NCBI RefSeq assembly: GCF_036178845.1
Contig: NZ_CP108070.1
Coordinates: 3,658,001-3,722,000, forward strand
Direction of reading: 5' to 3'
DNA: 64,000 nucleotides
Origin: Streptomyces sp. NBC_00271
Lineage (GTDB): Bacteria; Actinomycetota; Actinomycetes; Streptomycetales; Streptomycetaceae
Shown: positions 56,636 to 64,000 of the stretch, one piece after another
How positions within the stretch are numbered: position 1 is the stretch's first letter
Layout of the letters: each line of letters begins with the position of its first letter
The notes under the pieces: model-generated
The model's input: the letters and a program-made list of their open reading frames with translations, nothing else
What the model was told of the DNA's origin: nothing
Database searches by the model: none
Made by a program: the position numbers and the translations under genes

Positions 56636-58213
56636 GTGACCGAGGGTGCCGGCACCCGCGGTGGGGACCTGCCGGACGAGTTGACCGCCGCCGAGGCCGG
56701 GATGTGGCAGGCCTTCCGCAACGGCAGCGTGTACGACCTGCGCAGCGGGGACATCACCGTGGACGATCCGCACGGCGGCCATCCCTGGGGGCCCGAGCGC
56801 AGTGTCCGGGCCCGGATCGTGGCATGGCTGCTGCTCGACGGGCCGCCCGCCCTCCAGGGCCGGGTCGCCTCCCTGAAGCTGACCGGCGTGCAGATCACGG
56901 ACGTCCTCGACCTCGCGGGCGGCACGGTGGTGCCGTACGTCGAGCTGAAGGGCTGCCGGTTCGAGAAGGAGATCCTGCTGCCGGAGGCGCACTTCACGAC
57001 CGTACGTCTGGTCAACTGCTCGGTGCCGCGCCTGGAGGCGGCCCGGGTGCACACCGAGGGCGATCTGCATCTGCCCCGCTGCCGCTTCCACAACGGGGTG
57101 CGGCTGACCGACGCGCACATCGGTACGGATCTGCTGCTCAACCAGGCCGTGGTCTACCGGGACCGGCGCGGCCGCTCGCTCACCGGCGACGGCATGACCG
57201 TGGGGCAGGACCTGCAGGCCGAGATGCTGGAGTCGCACGGCGAGCTGAGCCTGCGCGGCGCCACCGTCGGTGTCTCGCTCAGCCTGCGCGGCAGCAAGCT
57301 GAACAACCCGTACTCCCGGCTCGCCCTGAACGCTCCCCAGCTGACCGTCAACCGCACGCTCTACATGACCCCGGCGGGCCTCGGCAATCCCCTGCTGACC
57401 AGCGGCACCACCCCGGCGCGCGGGACGCTGGTGCAGCGCTTCGAGTGCCAGGGCGGGATCCGCCTCGACGACGGACGGTTCGGGGACGCCCTCGACTTCG
57501 AGCGGGCCCGTTTCAGCTTCGACGACGACCAGGAGCTGTCCCTGCTGCGGGTGCAGACGCCCGAGCTGCGCTTCCTCGGGGAGCGTCCCGAGCGGGGCAA
57601 GGTGGTCCTGTCGGGCGCGCGGATCGTCAATCTCGTCGACCGGGCGGACAGCTGGCCGGGCCCCGGGAACCTCCACATGGGCGGCTTCAGCTACGAGAAC
57701 CTCGTACCGCAGGGCGGGTTCCCGCTGACCCGGCGCCTGGAGTGGGTGGCGGCGGCGACCGCGGAGTACAGCCCGGAGCCGTACGAGCGGCTGGCCACCG
57801 TGCTGCGCGACTCCGGCGAGGACGAGGACGCGCGCGAGGTGCTGCTCGCCAAGCAGCGCCGCCGCCGCGAGACCCTGCCGCTCGCGGCCAAGCTGTGGGG
57901 GTACGCGCAGGACTGGACGGTCGCCTACGGGTACCGGCCCGGCCGGGCCGCCCTGTGGATGGCGGTGCTGTGGGCGGCGTCCTCGATCGCCTTCTCGCAC
58001 GCGACCCACACCCCGGTGAACGGCGGCCATCCGCCGTGGAACGCCGCGCTGTTCGCCCTCGACCTGCTGCTGCCGGTGATCGACCTCGGCCAGGTGGACG
58101 TCTGGCAGCTGCGTGGCGCCTGGCAGTGGCTGGCCGCAGTGGTGATCCTCCTGGGCTGGATCCTGGCGACGGCGGTGGCGGCGGGGGCGACGCGGCTGCT
58201 GCGCCGCAGCTGA
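56636..58213 (+). CDS. large repeat protein with C-terminal membrane segment
   Basis: A 525-residue protein. Residues about 70-330 are rich in short repeating strands resembling a pentapeptide or beta-helix fold (for example LTGVQITDVLDLAGGTVVPY and VELKGCRFEKEILLPEAHF). The C-terminus has two or more TM helices (AALWMAVLWAASSIAFSHAT and WLAAVVILLGWILATAVAAG). Close relatives are sometimes labelled membrane-associated oxidoreductase, but no cofactor motif is visible, so I give no enzyme name. The start is GTG 56636 with GGGAGGGA upstream. Confidence 0.75.
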   Translation: MTEGAGTRGGDLPDELTAAEAGMWQAFRNGSVYDLRSGDITVDDPHGGHPWGPERSVRARIVAWLLLDGPPALQGRVASLKLTGVQITDVLDLAGGTVVPYVELKGCRFEKEILLPEAHFTTVRLVNCSVPRLEAARVHTEGDLHLPRCRFHNGVRLTDAHIGTDLLLNQAVVYRDRRGRSLTGDGMTVGQDLQAEMLESHGELSLRGATVGVSLSLRGSKLNNPYSRLALNAPQLTVNRTLYMTPAGLGNPLLTSGTTPARGTLVQRFECQGGIRLDDGRFGDALDFERARFSFDDDQELSLLRVQTPELRFLGERPERGKVVLSGARIVNLVDRADSWPGPGNLHMGGFSYENLVPQGGFPLTRRLEWVAAATAEYSPEPYERLATVLRDSGEDEDAREVLLAKQRRRRETLPLAAKLWGYAQDWTVAYGYRPGRAALWMAVLWAASSIAFSHATHTPVNGGHPPWNAALFALDLLLPVIDLGQVDVWQLRGAWQWLAAVVILLGWILATAVAAGATRLLRRS

Positions 58214-58339
58214 GGGGCCTGCTGGGGCCTGGTGGGGCAGCATCCGGCCATCCTGTTGACAGGTGTTCAATAGTAGAACAACAGTCACTTTTTACTCACC
58301 CTTGACCATCTGACATACAACCAAACGAGGGTTACGAAA
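58214..58339. promoter_or_regulatory. AT-rich promoter gap with inverted repeat TGTTC-n7-GAACA
   Basis: TTGACA (58256-58261) is a good -35 candidate. TGTTC (58264-58268) and GAACA (58276-58280) form an inverted repeat. The region is AT-rich for this genome. It precedes the gene at 58340. Confidence 0.45.
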
Positions 58340-59416
58340 GTGTCACCGCGCACCCTCTGGTACAGCTCCGACCTGCGGCTTTCAATGGTCGACACCATGG
58401 CACTGCTGCGCGCGTTCATCCGTACGGCCCGGATGGTCAAGAACACTTCGCGCCTCGCCGCCGGACTGCCCGCCGACGACGAGGTACTGCTGGACGCCCC
58501 GGACGAACGGCTCGCCCCGGCCCTCGTCGCGGCGGCCCGCGGTGAGTACGACATCGCGGCCAAACTGCTCGCCGCCACCCGCGAGGCCGCCGAGTGGGAG
58601 AACCGCGACCGGTACGCCAGGCGCCTCGCCGCCTTCGCGCGCACCCGCGACGAATGGCTCCAGTCCTGGCAGAGCGAGTCCCCGCACGACCCGGACGCGC
58701 TCCTGGTCAAAGCCGAGCTCGCGGTGCGCCGCTGGTGGGATTCGCCCGCCCGCGCCGAGCTGCTGCGCGAGGTCGGCCCGCTGATCGCCGCCGCGGCCGA
58801 GGGCGACCCGCGCGACCCGGTGCCCTGGCGGATCGCGCTCGACCACGCCCGTGGCACCAACACCGGGCACACCGAGTTCGAGAAGCTGTGGGCCGAGGCC
58901 GTACGCCGCTCCCCGCACCACTACGGCTGCCATGTGGCCGCCCTGAAGTACCTGTCGGCCGCCTGGTACGGCTCGCACCGCGAGTGCTTCGACTTCGCCG
59001 AGCGGGCCGCGCAGGACGCGCTGCCCGGCTCACTCGTACAGGCGCTTCCGGTGCGCGCGGCCTTCGCCTATCTGACCGAGGGCGGCCGGGCCGTGATCCC
59101 GCGTGAGCGGCTCGACGAGGCGGCCGACCTCGCGATCGCGGTCTCGGCGGCATACGCGCCCGCCGACCCGTGGCCCGCGGAGGTGCGCAACCTCCTCACC
59201 TACGTCCTGATCAGGCTGGAGCGCTGGCAGGACGCCCTGGACCAGCTCCGTCTGATCGGCCCGTACGCGACCTCGTTCCCCTGGGACCGGGTCTCCGACG
59301 ACCCGCTGGGCCAGTTCCTGGAACTGCGCGACGGAGTCCGTCTGGAGGTCGCCTCGACCATCCCCCTCCATCCACGGAGTGAGCACGGCGGACGCGCTCG
59401 CTCCGGCGACCATTAG
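58340..59416 (+). CDS. DUF4034-like helical protein
   Basis: A 358-residue protein with helical, TPR-like repeats: LAPALVAAARGEYDIAAKLL, EWENRDRYARRLAAFARTRD and WRIALDHARGTNTGHTEFEK. The block resembles Streptomyces DUF4034 proteins; this is my recollection and not an alignment. No signal peptide or catalytic motif is seen. The start is GTG 58340 with GAGGG upstream; an ATG at 58385 is also possible. It is followed after 11 bp by a leaderless gene. Confidence 0.65.
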   Translation: MSPRTLWYSSDLRLSMVDTMALLRAFIRTARMVKNTSRLAAGLPADDEVLLDAPDERLAPALVAAARGEYDIAAKLLAATREAAEWENRDRYARRLAAFARTRDEWLQSWQSESPHDPDALLVKAELAVRRWWDSPARAELLREVGPLIAAAAEGDPRDPVPWRIALDHARGTNTGHTEFEKLWAEAVRRSPHHYGCHVAALKYLSAAWYGSHRECFDFAERAAQDALPGSLVQALPVRAAFAYLTEGGRAVIPRERLDEAADLAIAVSAAYAPADPWPAEVRNLLTYVLIRLERWQDALDQLRLIGPYATSFPWDRVSDDPLGQFLELRDGVRLEVASTIPLHPRSEHGGRARSGDH

Positions 59417-59419
59417 GCT
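59414..59419 (+). promoter_or_regulatory. -10 box TAGGCT, leaderless start
   Basis: TAGGCT overlaps the stop codon of the preceding gene and ends 8 nt before the GTG at 59428. Confidence 0.65.
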
Positions 59420-59427
59420 TTCGCGTC

Positions 59428-60168
59428 GTGACCACCGTCCGGCTTCCGCTCTTCCCCCTGAACTCAGTACTGTTCCCGGGGCTCGTGCTTCCCCTGAACA
59501 TTTTCGAGGAGCGCTATCGCGCCATGATGCGCGAACTGCTGAAGACCCCCGAGGACGAACCGCGCCGGTTCGCCGTCGTCGCCATCCGCGACGGCCACGA
59601 GGTCGCGCACACCGCACCCGGCATGCCGGACCAGACGGCGCTGCCGCAACGCGGTCCCACGGCCGGGTTCGGCGACGACCCGCTCAAGGCCTTCCACGAG
59701 ATGGGCTGCGTCGCGGACGCGGCCACCATCCGGGAGCGCGCCGACGGCAGTTTCGAGGTACTGGCCACCGGCACCACACGGGTACGGCTCCTGTCGGTGG
59801 ACGCCTCCGGGCCGTTCCTGACGGCCGAACTGGAGGAACTTCCGGAGGAACCCGGCGAGGAGGCGGGCGCGCTCGCCGAGGGCGTCCTGCGGGCCTTCCG
59901 CCAGTACCAGAAGCGGCTGGCGGGCGCCCGCGAACGCTCACTGTCCACCGGCGCGGACCTGCCGGACGACCCGGCGGTGGTCTCCTACCTGGTGGCGGCC
60001 GCCGTGATGCTCGACATCCCGGCCAAGCAGAAGCTGCTCCAGGCCCCCGACACGGCCACCCGCCTCCACGAAGAGCTGAAACTCCTGCGCGCCGAGACCG
60101 CCATCATCCGTAATCTGCCGTCGTTGCCGGCGGCGGAACTGACGCGCAACCCGACAAGTCTCAACTGA
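59428..60168 (+). CDS. LON substrate-binding domain protein
   Basis: A 246-residue protein consisting of the LON N-terminal domain alone: VRLPLFPLNSVLFPGLVLPL, NIFEERYRAMMREL, and a distal RIVRLEEL-type segment (VLATGTTRVRLLSVDASGPF). It has no AAA+ or protease domain. In bacteria such proteins are of unclear function. The GTG start is predicted to be leaderless. It is followed after 13 bp by ybaK. Confidence 0.85.
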   Translation: MTTVRLPLFPLNSVLFPGLVLPLNIFEERYRAMMRELLKTPEDEPRRFAVVAIRDGHEVAHTAPGMPDQTALPQRGPTAGFGDDPLKAFHEMGCVADAATIRERADGSFEVLATGTTRVRLLSVDASGPFLTAELEELPEEPGEEAGALAEGVLRAFRQYQKRLAGARERSLSTGADLPDDPAVVSYLVAAAVMLDIPAKQKLLQAPDTATRLHEELKLLRAETAIIRNLPSLPAAELTRNPTSLN

Positions 60169-60181
60169 AGGCCTCGACACC

Positions 60182-60685
60182 TTGGCGAAGAAGTCGAAGA
60201 AGCAGCAGCAGTCCGGGGGAACGCCCGCGACGGTGGCCCTGACGGCGGCGGGCGTCGCGTACACGGTCCACGCCTACGAGCACGACCCCGCGCACCCCTC
60301 GTACGGCGAGGAGGCCGCCGAGGCGATGGGCGTCTCTCCCGACCGCGTCTTCAAGACCCTGGTCGCGGACGTGGACGGCTCCCTCGTGGTCGCCGTGGTC
60401 CCCGTCGCGGGCTCCCTGGACCTGAAGGCGCTGGCCACGGCGGTGGGCGGCAAGCGCGCCGCCATGGCCGACCCGGCGGCCGCCGAGCGCACCACGGGCT
60501 ATGTCCGCGGCGGCATCTCCCCCCTGGGCCAGCGCAAGAGACTCCGTACGGTCCTGGACGCCTCGGCCCACCACCACGCCACGATCTGCGTCTCGGCCGG
60601 CCGCCGGGGGCTCGAGGTCGAGCTCGCCCCCGACGACCTGGCGCACCTCACGGAAGCGGTGTCCGCGCCGGTCGCCCGTGCGTGA
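60182..60685 (+). CDS. ybaK: YbaK/EbsC Cys-tRNA(Pro) deacylase
   Basis: A 167-residue YbaK-family editing enzyme. It has YTVHAYEHDPAHPSYGEEAA, the conserved FKTLVADVDGSLVVAVVPV, and GYVRGGISPLGQRKRL. It hydrolyses Cys misacylated onto tRNA(Pro) or related errors. The start is TTG 60182, preceded by GAAGGCC; no ATG or GTG in frame is better placed. The N-terminus MAKKSKKQQQSG is basic. Confidence 0.9.
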   Translation: MAKKSKKQQQSGGTPATVALTAAGVAYTVHAYEHDPAHPSYGEEAAEAMGVSPDRVFKTLVADVDGSLVVAVVPVAGSLDLKALATAVGGKRAAMADPAAAERTTGYVRGGISPLGQRKRLRTVLDASAHHHATICVSAGRRGLEVELAPDDLAHLTEAVSAPVARA

Positions 60686-60726
60686 CCCCTCGACGGATGC
60701 GTCGTCCTGCGTTAAGCACGAGAGGC

Positions 60727-60801
60727 ATGTCGAAACGAACCCGCAAACGCAAGTGGCGCACGAAGAAGGGCCGCTCGAACCACGGCCACCGACCTCCATG
60801 A
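60727..60801 (+). CDS. 24-aa basic protein resembling ribosomal protein bL37
   Basis: A tiny open frame, MSKRTRKRKWRTKKGRSNHG then HRPP. The length (24 residues), the Lys/Arg-rich start and the NHG.RP ending match the actinobacterial large-subunit protein bL37, as I recall it from mycobacterial ribosome structures. GAGAGG lies upstream of the ATG. The end GHRPP differs from the usual GKRPN. It is too short for standard gene callers. Confidence 0.6.
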   Translation: MSKRTRKRKWRTKKGRSNHGHRPP

Positions 60802-61229
60802 CCTATGCGCCCGGCCCCCCGGGGTATGTCCGTCGACTGACGGCCGGCGGGGGCTGAGCGCGCAGTTCCCCGCGCCCCCAAGACGGGGCTCCGCCCCGCA
60901 TCCCCCACCCACCCGATCCGCTCGGCTGACGGCCGGTGGGGGCTGAGCGCGCAGTTCCCCGCGCCCCTAAGGCGGGGCTTCGCCCCGCATCTTCAGCCCG
61001 CCCGGTATTTGGGAACGAGGCCGGAGACCGGAACCCACCCACCCCCCGTCCAACCCACCCACCCCGGCCGGCCGCATCTTCAGCCCGTCCGGCGTTTGAG
61101 GACGAGCCCTTCGGGCGATGCGGGGGTCCAGGGGGCGCAGCGCCCCTGGCGGGGGTGAGGGGGCAGAGCCCCTGGGGATGGGACGGGTAGGGGCGGCGGG
61201 GGCGAGGAAAGTTGGCCCGTGCCCCCGGT
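60802..61229. repeat. Streptomyces dispersed GC-rich intergenic repeat, copy 2
   Basis: A 428-bp gap without a gene. It holds two direct copies of a 30-bp block beginning GGGGGCTGAG (60849-60878 and 60938-60967), both containing the core CGCGCAGTTCCCCGCGCCCC also found at 11835. It also holds the 26-bp block seen at 11865 (here 61081-61106), and an exact third copy of the 32-bp arm (61175-61206). Confidence 0.85.
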
Positions 61230-61889
61230 TCAGACCGTCGGAGGCTGCGGCGGGGTCCCGTACGGGCTCGCGTAGGGATCCGGGTCCCGGGGACCGAACA
61301 ACGCGGTCAGGCCGAGATGAACCACCAGCCCCGCCAGGGACCACGCCAGCAACGCCCCCATCGCCCCGAGCTTCAACGGCGCGGAGAACGTCACCCCCTT
61401 GCCGACCTGCTTGGCATGGGCGACCACGTTCTGCGTCGGCCCGAGCCAGATCCCGATCCGCCAGGCGAGCAGCGACCCGAGCAGACCCCCCACCGCCAGC
61501 GCGACAACGAGCGGCACACCCCCACGCCGCCGCACCAGAAACACCACCACCGCACTGACCGCACCGAACGCCAACGCGAGCAGCGTAAATGTCCCGTCGA
61601 CCCCGATGGCCTGCTCACCCTCGGTGTCCTTCAGATACACCGCACTGTCGTCCGCGATCAGCGGCACATGCGGCGCCAGCCACCACCACAGCACACCGAG
61701 CAGCACACCCGCCACCGCCACCGCCACCGTGACGACGACGGCCTCCAGCACTTCGGTCTTCATCCCGGGCCCGTCCGGTTCGTACCCGACGGTCCCCGAG
61801 ACGCCCCCGGCGGGCGGAGCCTGCCAGGCATGGGCGTCGTCGGACGGCGGTTGATGCGGCGGCGGAGGCGGAGTCAGCGGTGCGGTCAC
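61230..61889 (-). CDS. DUF2567 membrane protein
   Basis: A 219-residue protein with a Pro-rich N-terminal tail (TPPPPPHQPPSDDAHAWQAP) and four hydrophobic helices: VVVTVAVAVAGVLLGVLWWW, LLALAFGAVSAVVVFLV, LVVALAVGGLLGSLLAWRIG and ALLAWSLAGLVVHLGLTAL. It matches the DUF2567 pattern of Streptomyces. The start is GTG 61889. It is 34 bp downstream of an ABC permease gene; function unknown. Confidence 0.8.
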   Translation of the reverse strand: MTAPLTPPPPPHQPPSDDAHAWQAPPAGGVSGTVGYEPDGPGMKTEVLEAVVVTVAVAVAGVLLGVLWWWLAPHVPLIADDSAVYLKDTEGEQAIGVDGTFTLLALAFGAVSAVVVFLVRRRGGVPLVVALAVGGLLGSLLAWRIGIWLGPTQNVVAHAKQVGKGVTFSAPLKLGAMGALLAWSLAGLVVHLGLTALFGPRDPDPYASPYGTPPQPPTV

Positions 61890-61923
61890 ACTGACATCGT
61901 GCCAGGCCCGGCTGTCGGCCGCG

Positions 61924-62745
61924 TCACCGGACGGCCGCCCGGCGGTACGCCCAGGTCGCCACCGCCAGCGAGGCCACCCCCACGCCCGCGCAGACGGCGA
62001 GGTCACCGACGACGAAGGCCCAGTCGGGGTGCGCCCCGAAGCTCCGCGCGAAGGCCTCGACGCCGTAGGTGGAGGGCAGCAGATCACGGGCGTACTGCAC
62101 CACCGTAGGCAGCCGGTCCGCCGGCAGCACCCCGAGCAACAGCGCCGCCGACATCCCCAACTGCCCGAGCAGCGTGGCGAGTTCGGGCCGAGGCGCGAGC
62201 AGTCCGAGCGCCGCCCCGAGCCCGGCGAGCGCGGCGCCCGCGAGCGGGATCACCGCGACGAGCACCCACAGATGCGCCATCGGCAGCCCGAAAAGGACAC
62301 AGCCGACGACGGCGGTGACCACGGTCCCGGGCACGGTGAAGGAGGCGTACGCGCCCGCGACACCGAGCACGACGGCGGCCGGCGGCACCGGCAGGGTCGC
62401 GTAGTGGTCGAGCCCGCCGCCGGCCCGCAGCTGTCCGAAGTACTGCGCCAACAGGTTGAGCCCTACGAAGGCGACGACCAGGACCGACGCCCCGGCCACG
62501 ATGGACCGGGCCTCGCCCCCGCCGTCCACCACGCCACGCATCATGACCATGATGCCGACGGACTGGACCGTGGCCACGAACAGCAGCGGAATCCGCGCCA
62601 CGCGCGCGCGGGAGAGCTGGGCCCGGTACATGGCGGCGAGGGACGGCCACAGCCGCGCCCGCGGCCCGAGTTCGGCGGCGTCAACGGCGTCCTCGGCCAC
62701 GGACAGCGCACTGCCCGGCAGCACCTCAGCGGGTACGACACTCAC
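61924..62745 (-). CDS. ABC-2 type permease
   Basis: A 273-residue membrane protein with about six hydrophobic helices after a cytoplasmic start (ELGPRARLWPSLAAMYRAQL). The helices include PLLFVATVQSVGIMVMMRGV and IVAGASVLVVAFVGLNLLAQ, followed by YFGQLRAGGGLDHYATLP. It follows the ATPase gene on the same strand (145-bp gap) and forms an exporter with it. The start is GTG 62745. Substrate unknown. Confidence 0.85.
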   Translation of the reverse strand: MSVVPAEVLPGSALSVAEDAVDAAELGPRARLWPSLAAMYRAQLSRARVARIPLLFVATVQSVGIMVMMRGVVDGGGEARSIVAGASVLVVAFVGLNLLAQYFGQLRAGGGLDHYATLPVPPAAVVLGVAGAYASFTVPGTVVTAVVGCVLFGLPMAHLWVLVAVIPLAGAALAGLGAALGLLAPRPELATLLGQLGMSAALLLGVLPADRLPTVVQYARDLLPSTYGVEAFARSFGAHPDWAFVVGDLAVCAGVGVASLAVATWAYRRAAVR

Positions 62746-62799
62746 GTCGAGCTGCTCCTCTTCACTCCGGCAGCCGTCCTGCTCCTGTTTCCGACGCCC

Positions 62800-62835
62800 A
62801 TTGCCACGCCGATTCCCACGCCGCTTGCCACACCC
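62800..62835. repeat. three 12-bp tandem repeats
   Basis: ATTGCCACGCCG, ATTCCCACGCCG and CTTGCCACACCC lie in the gap between the ABC ATPase and its permease. Confidence 0.7.
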
Positions 62836-62890
62836 ACGACGCCCCTCCCCGTCCGTACAGACTCCCCTACGGATTCCAGACCCCGCGCGC

Positions 62891-63913
62891 TCACGCCTTC
62901 ACCAACCCCTGCGCGTTGCCGCCGAGCGCGAGGTACACGTCCTCCAGGCTCGGCGTGGCCAGTGTGAAGTCGTCGAGCGCGGCGAACGCGGCGCCTCCGG
63001 TGACCGTGGCGACGGCCGCGCGGGCCTCCTCCGGGGCGAGCCGCAGGGTCCAGCGGCGGCCCGACTCGACCGCCCGGGCGCGCAGCGCGGCGACCTCGGG
63101 CACGTCCAGCGGGGCGCTCTCGCGCCAGACGAGTTCGACCCGCACCTCGCCCGCGACCCGCTCCTTCAGCCCGGCCGGCGTGTCGCAGGCGATGACGCGG
63201 CCCCGGTCGAGGACGGCGACCCGGTCGAGCACGGTCTCGGCCTCGATGACGTTGTGGGTGACCAGCAGCACGGTGGCGCCGTGCTCGGCCCGGCGCCGGT
63301 CGACGGCGGACCACACGGCCCGCCGGGCCACGGGGTCCATGCCGGTGGTCGGCTCGTCGAGGACGAGCAGCGGCCGCTGCCCGACCAGCGCGGCGGCGAA
63401 GCAGGCCAGCCGCCGCTGTCCGCCGGACAGCTTCTTCAGGGGGCGGGAGGCGATCGGGGTGAGGCCCAGCTCCTCGAGCACGGCGTCCCGCTCCGCCCGC
63501 GCCTCGCGCAGTTCGAGCCCGCGCAGCCGCCCGGTCGTCTCCGCGGCCAGCGACACGGTCAGCTCGTCGAGGGCGGTGGACTCCTGCCCGAGGTAGGCGA
63601 GGATGCGCGCCGCCCGCTCGGGGTGACGCACGATGTCGTGCCCGAGGATCTCGACACTGCCGCTGTCGGGGCGCATGAGCCCGGTCAGCTGGCGTACGAG
63701 GGTGGACTTCCCGGCGCCGTTCGGCCCGAGCAGGCCGAAGATCTCGCCGCGCCGGATGTCCAGCCGTACCCCGTCGGTGGCCCTCACCTCGGGCGTACCG
63801 GGGCTGCCACGGCGTCCGCGGACGGCCGGGTAGGTCTTGGTCAGCGCGCGCACCGAGCACACGACATCGCCCCTGTGCCCGTTCCGGACTGCCTGTGCCG
63901 TGCGCGTACTCAC
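62891..63913 (-). CDS. ABC transporter ATPase (drug/lipid exporter type)
   Basis: A 340-residue ATPase with Walker A GLLGPNGAGKST, Q-loop YLGQES, signature KLSGGQRRLACFAAALVG, Walker B PLLVLDEPTTGMD and switch His in LVTHN. A C-terminal domain of about 90 residues ends with FTLATPSLEDVYLALGG, as in exporter ATPases of the DrrA type. The start is GTG 63913, and a TAGGCT box 8 nt upstream suggests a leaderless mRNA. Pairs with the ABC-2 permease downstream. Confidence 0.9.
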   Translation of the reverse strand: MSTRTAQAVRNGHRGDVVCSVRALTKTYPAVRGRRGSPGTPEVRATDGVRLDIRRGEIFGLLGPNGAGKSTLVRQLTGLMRPDSGSVEILGHDIVRHPERAARILAYLGQESTALDELTVSLAAETTGRLRGLELREARAERDAVLEELGLTPIASRPLKKLSGGQRRLACFAAALVGQRPLLVLDEPTTGMDPVARRAVWSAVDRRRAEHGATVLLVTHNVIEAETVLDRVAVLDRGRVIACDTPAGLKERVAGEVRVELVWRESAPLDVPEVAALRARAVESGRRWTLRLAPEEARAAVATVTGGAAFAALDDFTLATPSLEDVYLALGGNAQGLVKA

Positions 63914-63921
63914 GAGGGACG

Positions 63922-63927
63922 AGCCTA
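63922..63927 (-). promoter_or_regulatory. -10 box TAGGCT, leaderless start
   Basis: On the minus strand TAGGCT ends 8 nt before the GTG at 63913, with no ribosome-binding site. Confidence 0.65.
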
Positions 63928-63966
63928 CGGGGTCCGATGCCCCGTTATGCGCCCGGGGCCCTCGCC

Positions 63967-64000
63967 TCAGCCGGTCCACGAGCCGTCCTGGACCGGGTCT
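63967..64000 (-). CDS. possible C-terminal end of an upstream gene (window edge)
   Basis: The last 10 codons, reading DPVQDGSWTG and then TGA, look like a coding end running on past the right edge. Too little is present for a name. Confidence 0.35.
   Translation of the reverse strand, partial: DPVQDGSWTG

Noticed and set aside
58264..58280. LexA (SOS) box
   Set aside because: TGTTC-n7-GAACA is the inverse of the GAAC-n-GTTC pattern of the actinobacterial SOS box.

Overview
The window is high-GC actinobacterial chromosome. The gene content and order point to Streptomyces: an Lgt–trp–his housekeeping block, GltBD, QcrB with a PDWY motif, PriA in place of separate HisA and TrpF, TrpM, HGxxPAAW and SIMPL proteins, abundant GTG starts, 4-bp ATGA/GTGA overlaps, and GC-rich dispersed intergenic repeats. 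No rRNA, tRNA, CRISPR array, transposase or phage gene was seen.

Region 1 (1-10032) is a nearly complete module for degrading the last two rings (C and D) of steroids: two SDR dehydrogenases, echA20, ipdA, ipdB, ipdC, a coupled SIMPL-domain gene, fadA6, kstR2, ipdF, a FadE30-like acyl-CoA dehydrogenase and a second acyl-CoA dehydrogenase. The order closely follows the KstR2 regulon of Mycobacterium tuberculosis (Rv3548c-Rv3560c). Two related partial palindromes sit in its two divergent promoter gaps and resemble the KstR2 operator. Next to it is a QcrB cytochrome b subunit without QcrA or QcrC.

Region 2 (11.7-23.4 kb) holds a repeat-rich gap, a HutD/Ves protein, a VWA protein, a rhomboid protease, a GH46 chitosanase with a leaderless start, and an FtsX/MacB-type ABC system of two giant permeases and two ATPases. 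The second ATPase seems to carry an AbrB-like C-terminal domain.

Region 3 (23.4-38.1 kb) holds gltBD with a candidate GlnR site upstream, a VIT1/CCC1 metal transporter with a candidate iron box upstream, and a tightly coupled operon of four ADP-ribosylglycohydrolase paralogues, an internally deleted ribokinase remnant, a family III CoA-transferase and a CitE-like lyase.

Region 4 (38.1-56.5 kb) is conserved amino-acid biosynthesis: lgt, a DsbA-like thioredoxin, trpA-trpB-trpM-trpC, small membrane proteins, trpE-hisI, an ArsR/MFS pair, and hisD-hisC-hisB-(54-aa membrane protein)-hisH-priA-ridA-hisF. No trpF was found; PriA should serve both pathways.

Region 5 (56.5-64.0 kb) holds a large membrane-anchored repeat protein, a DUF4034-like protein, a LON-domain protein, a YbaK deacylase, a 24-aa gene resembling ribosomal protein bL37, a second dispersed-repeat gap, a DUF2567 protein and an ABC-2 exporter. 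Four genes in the window start 6-8 nt after a TAGGCT -10 box and look leaderless.
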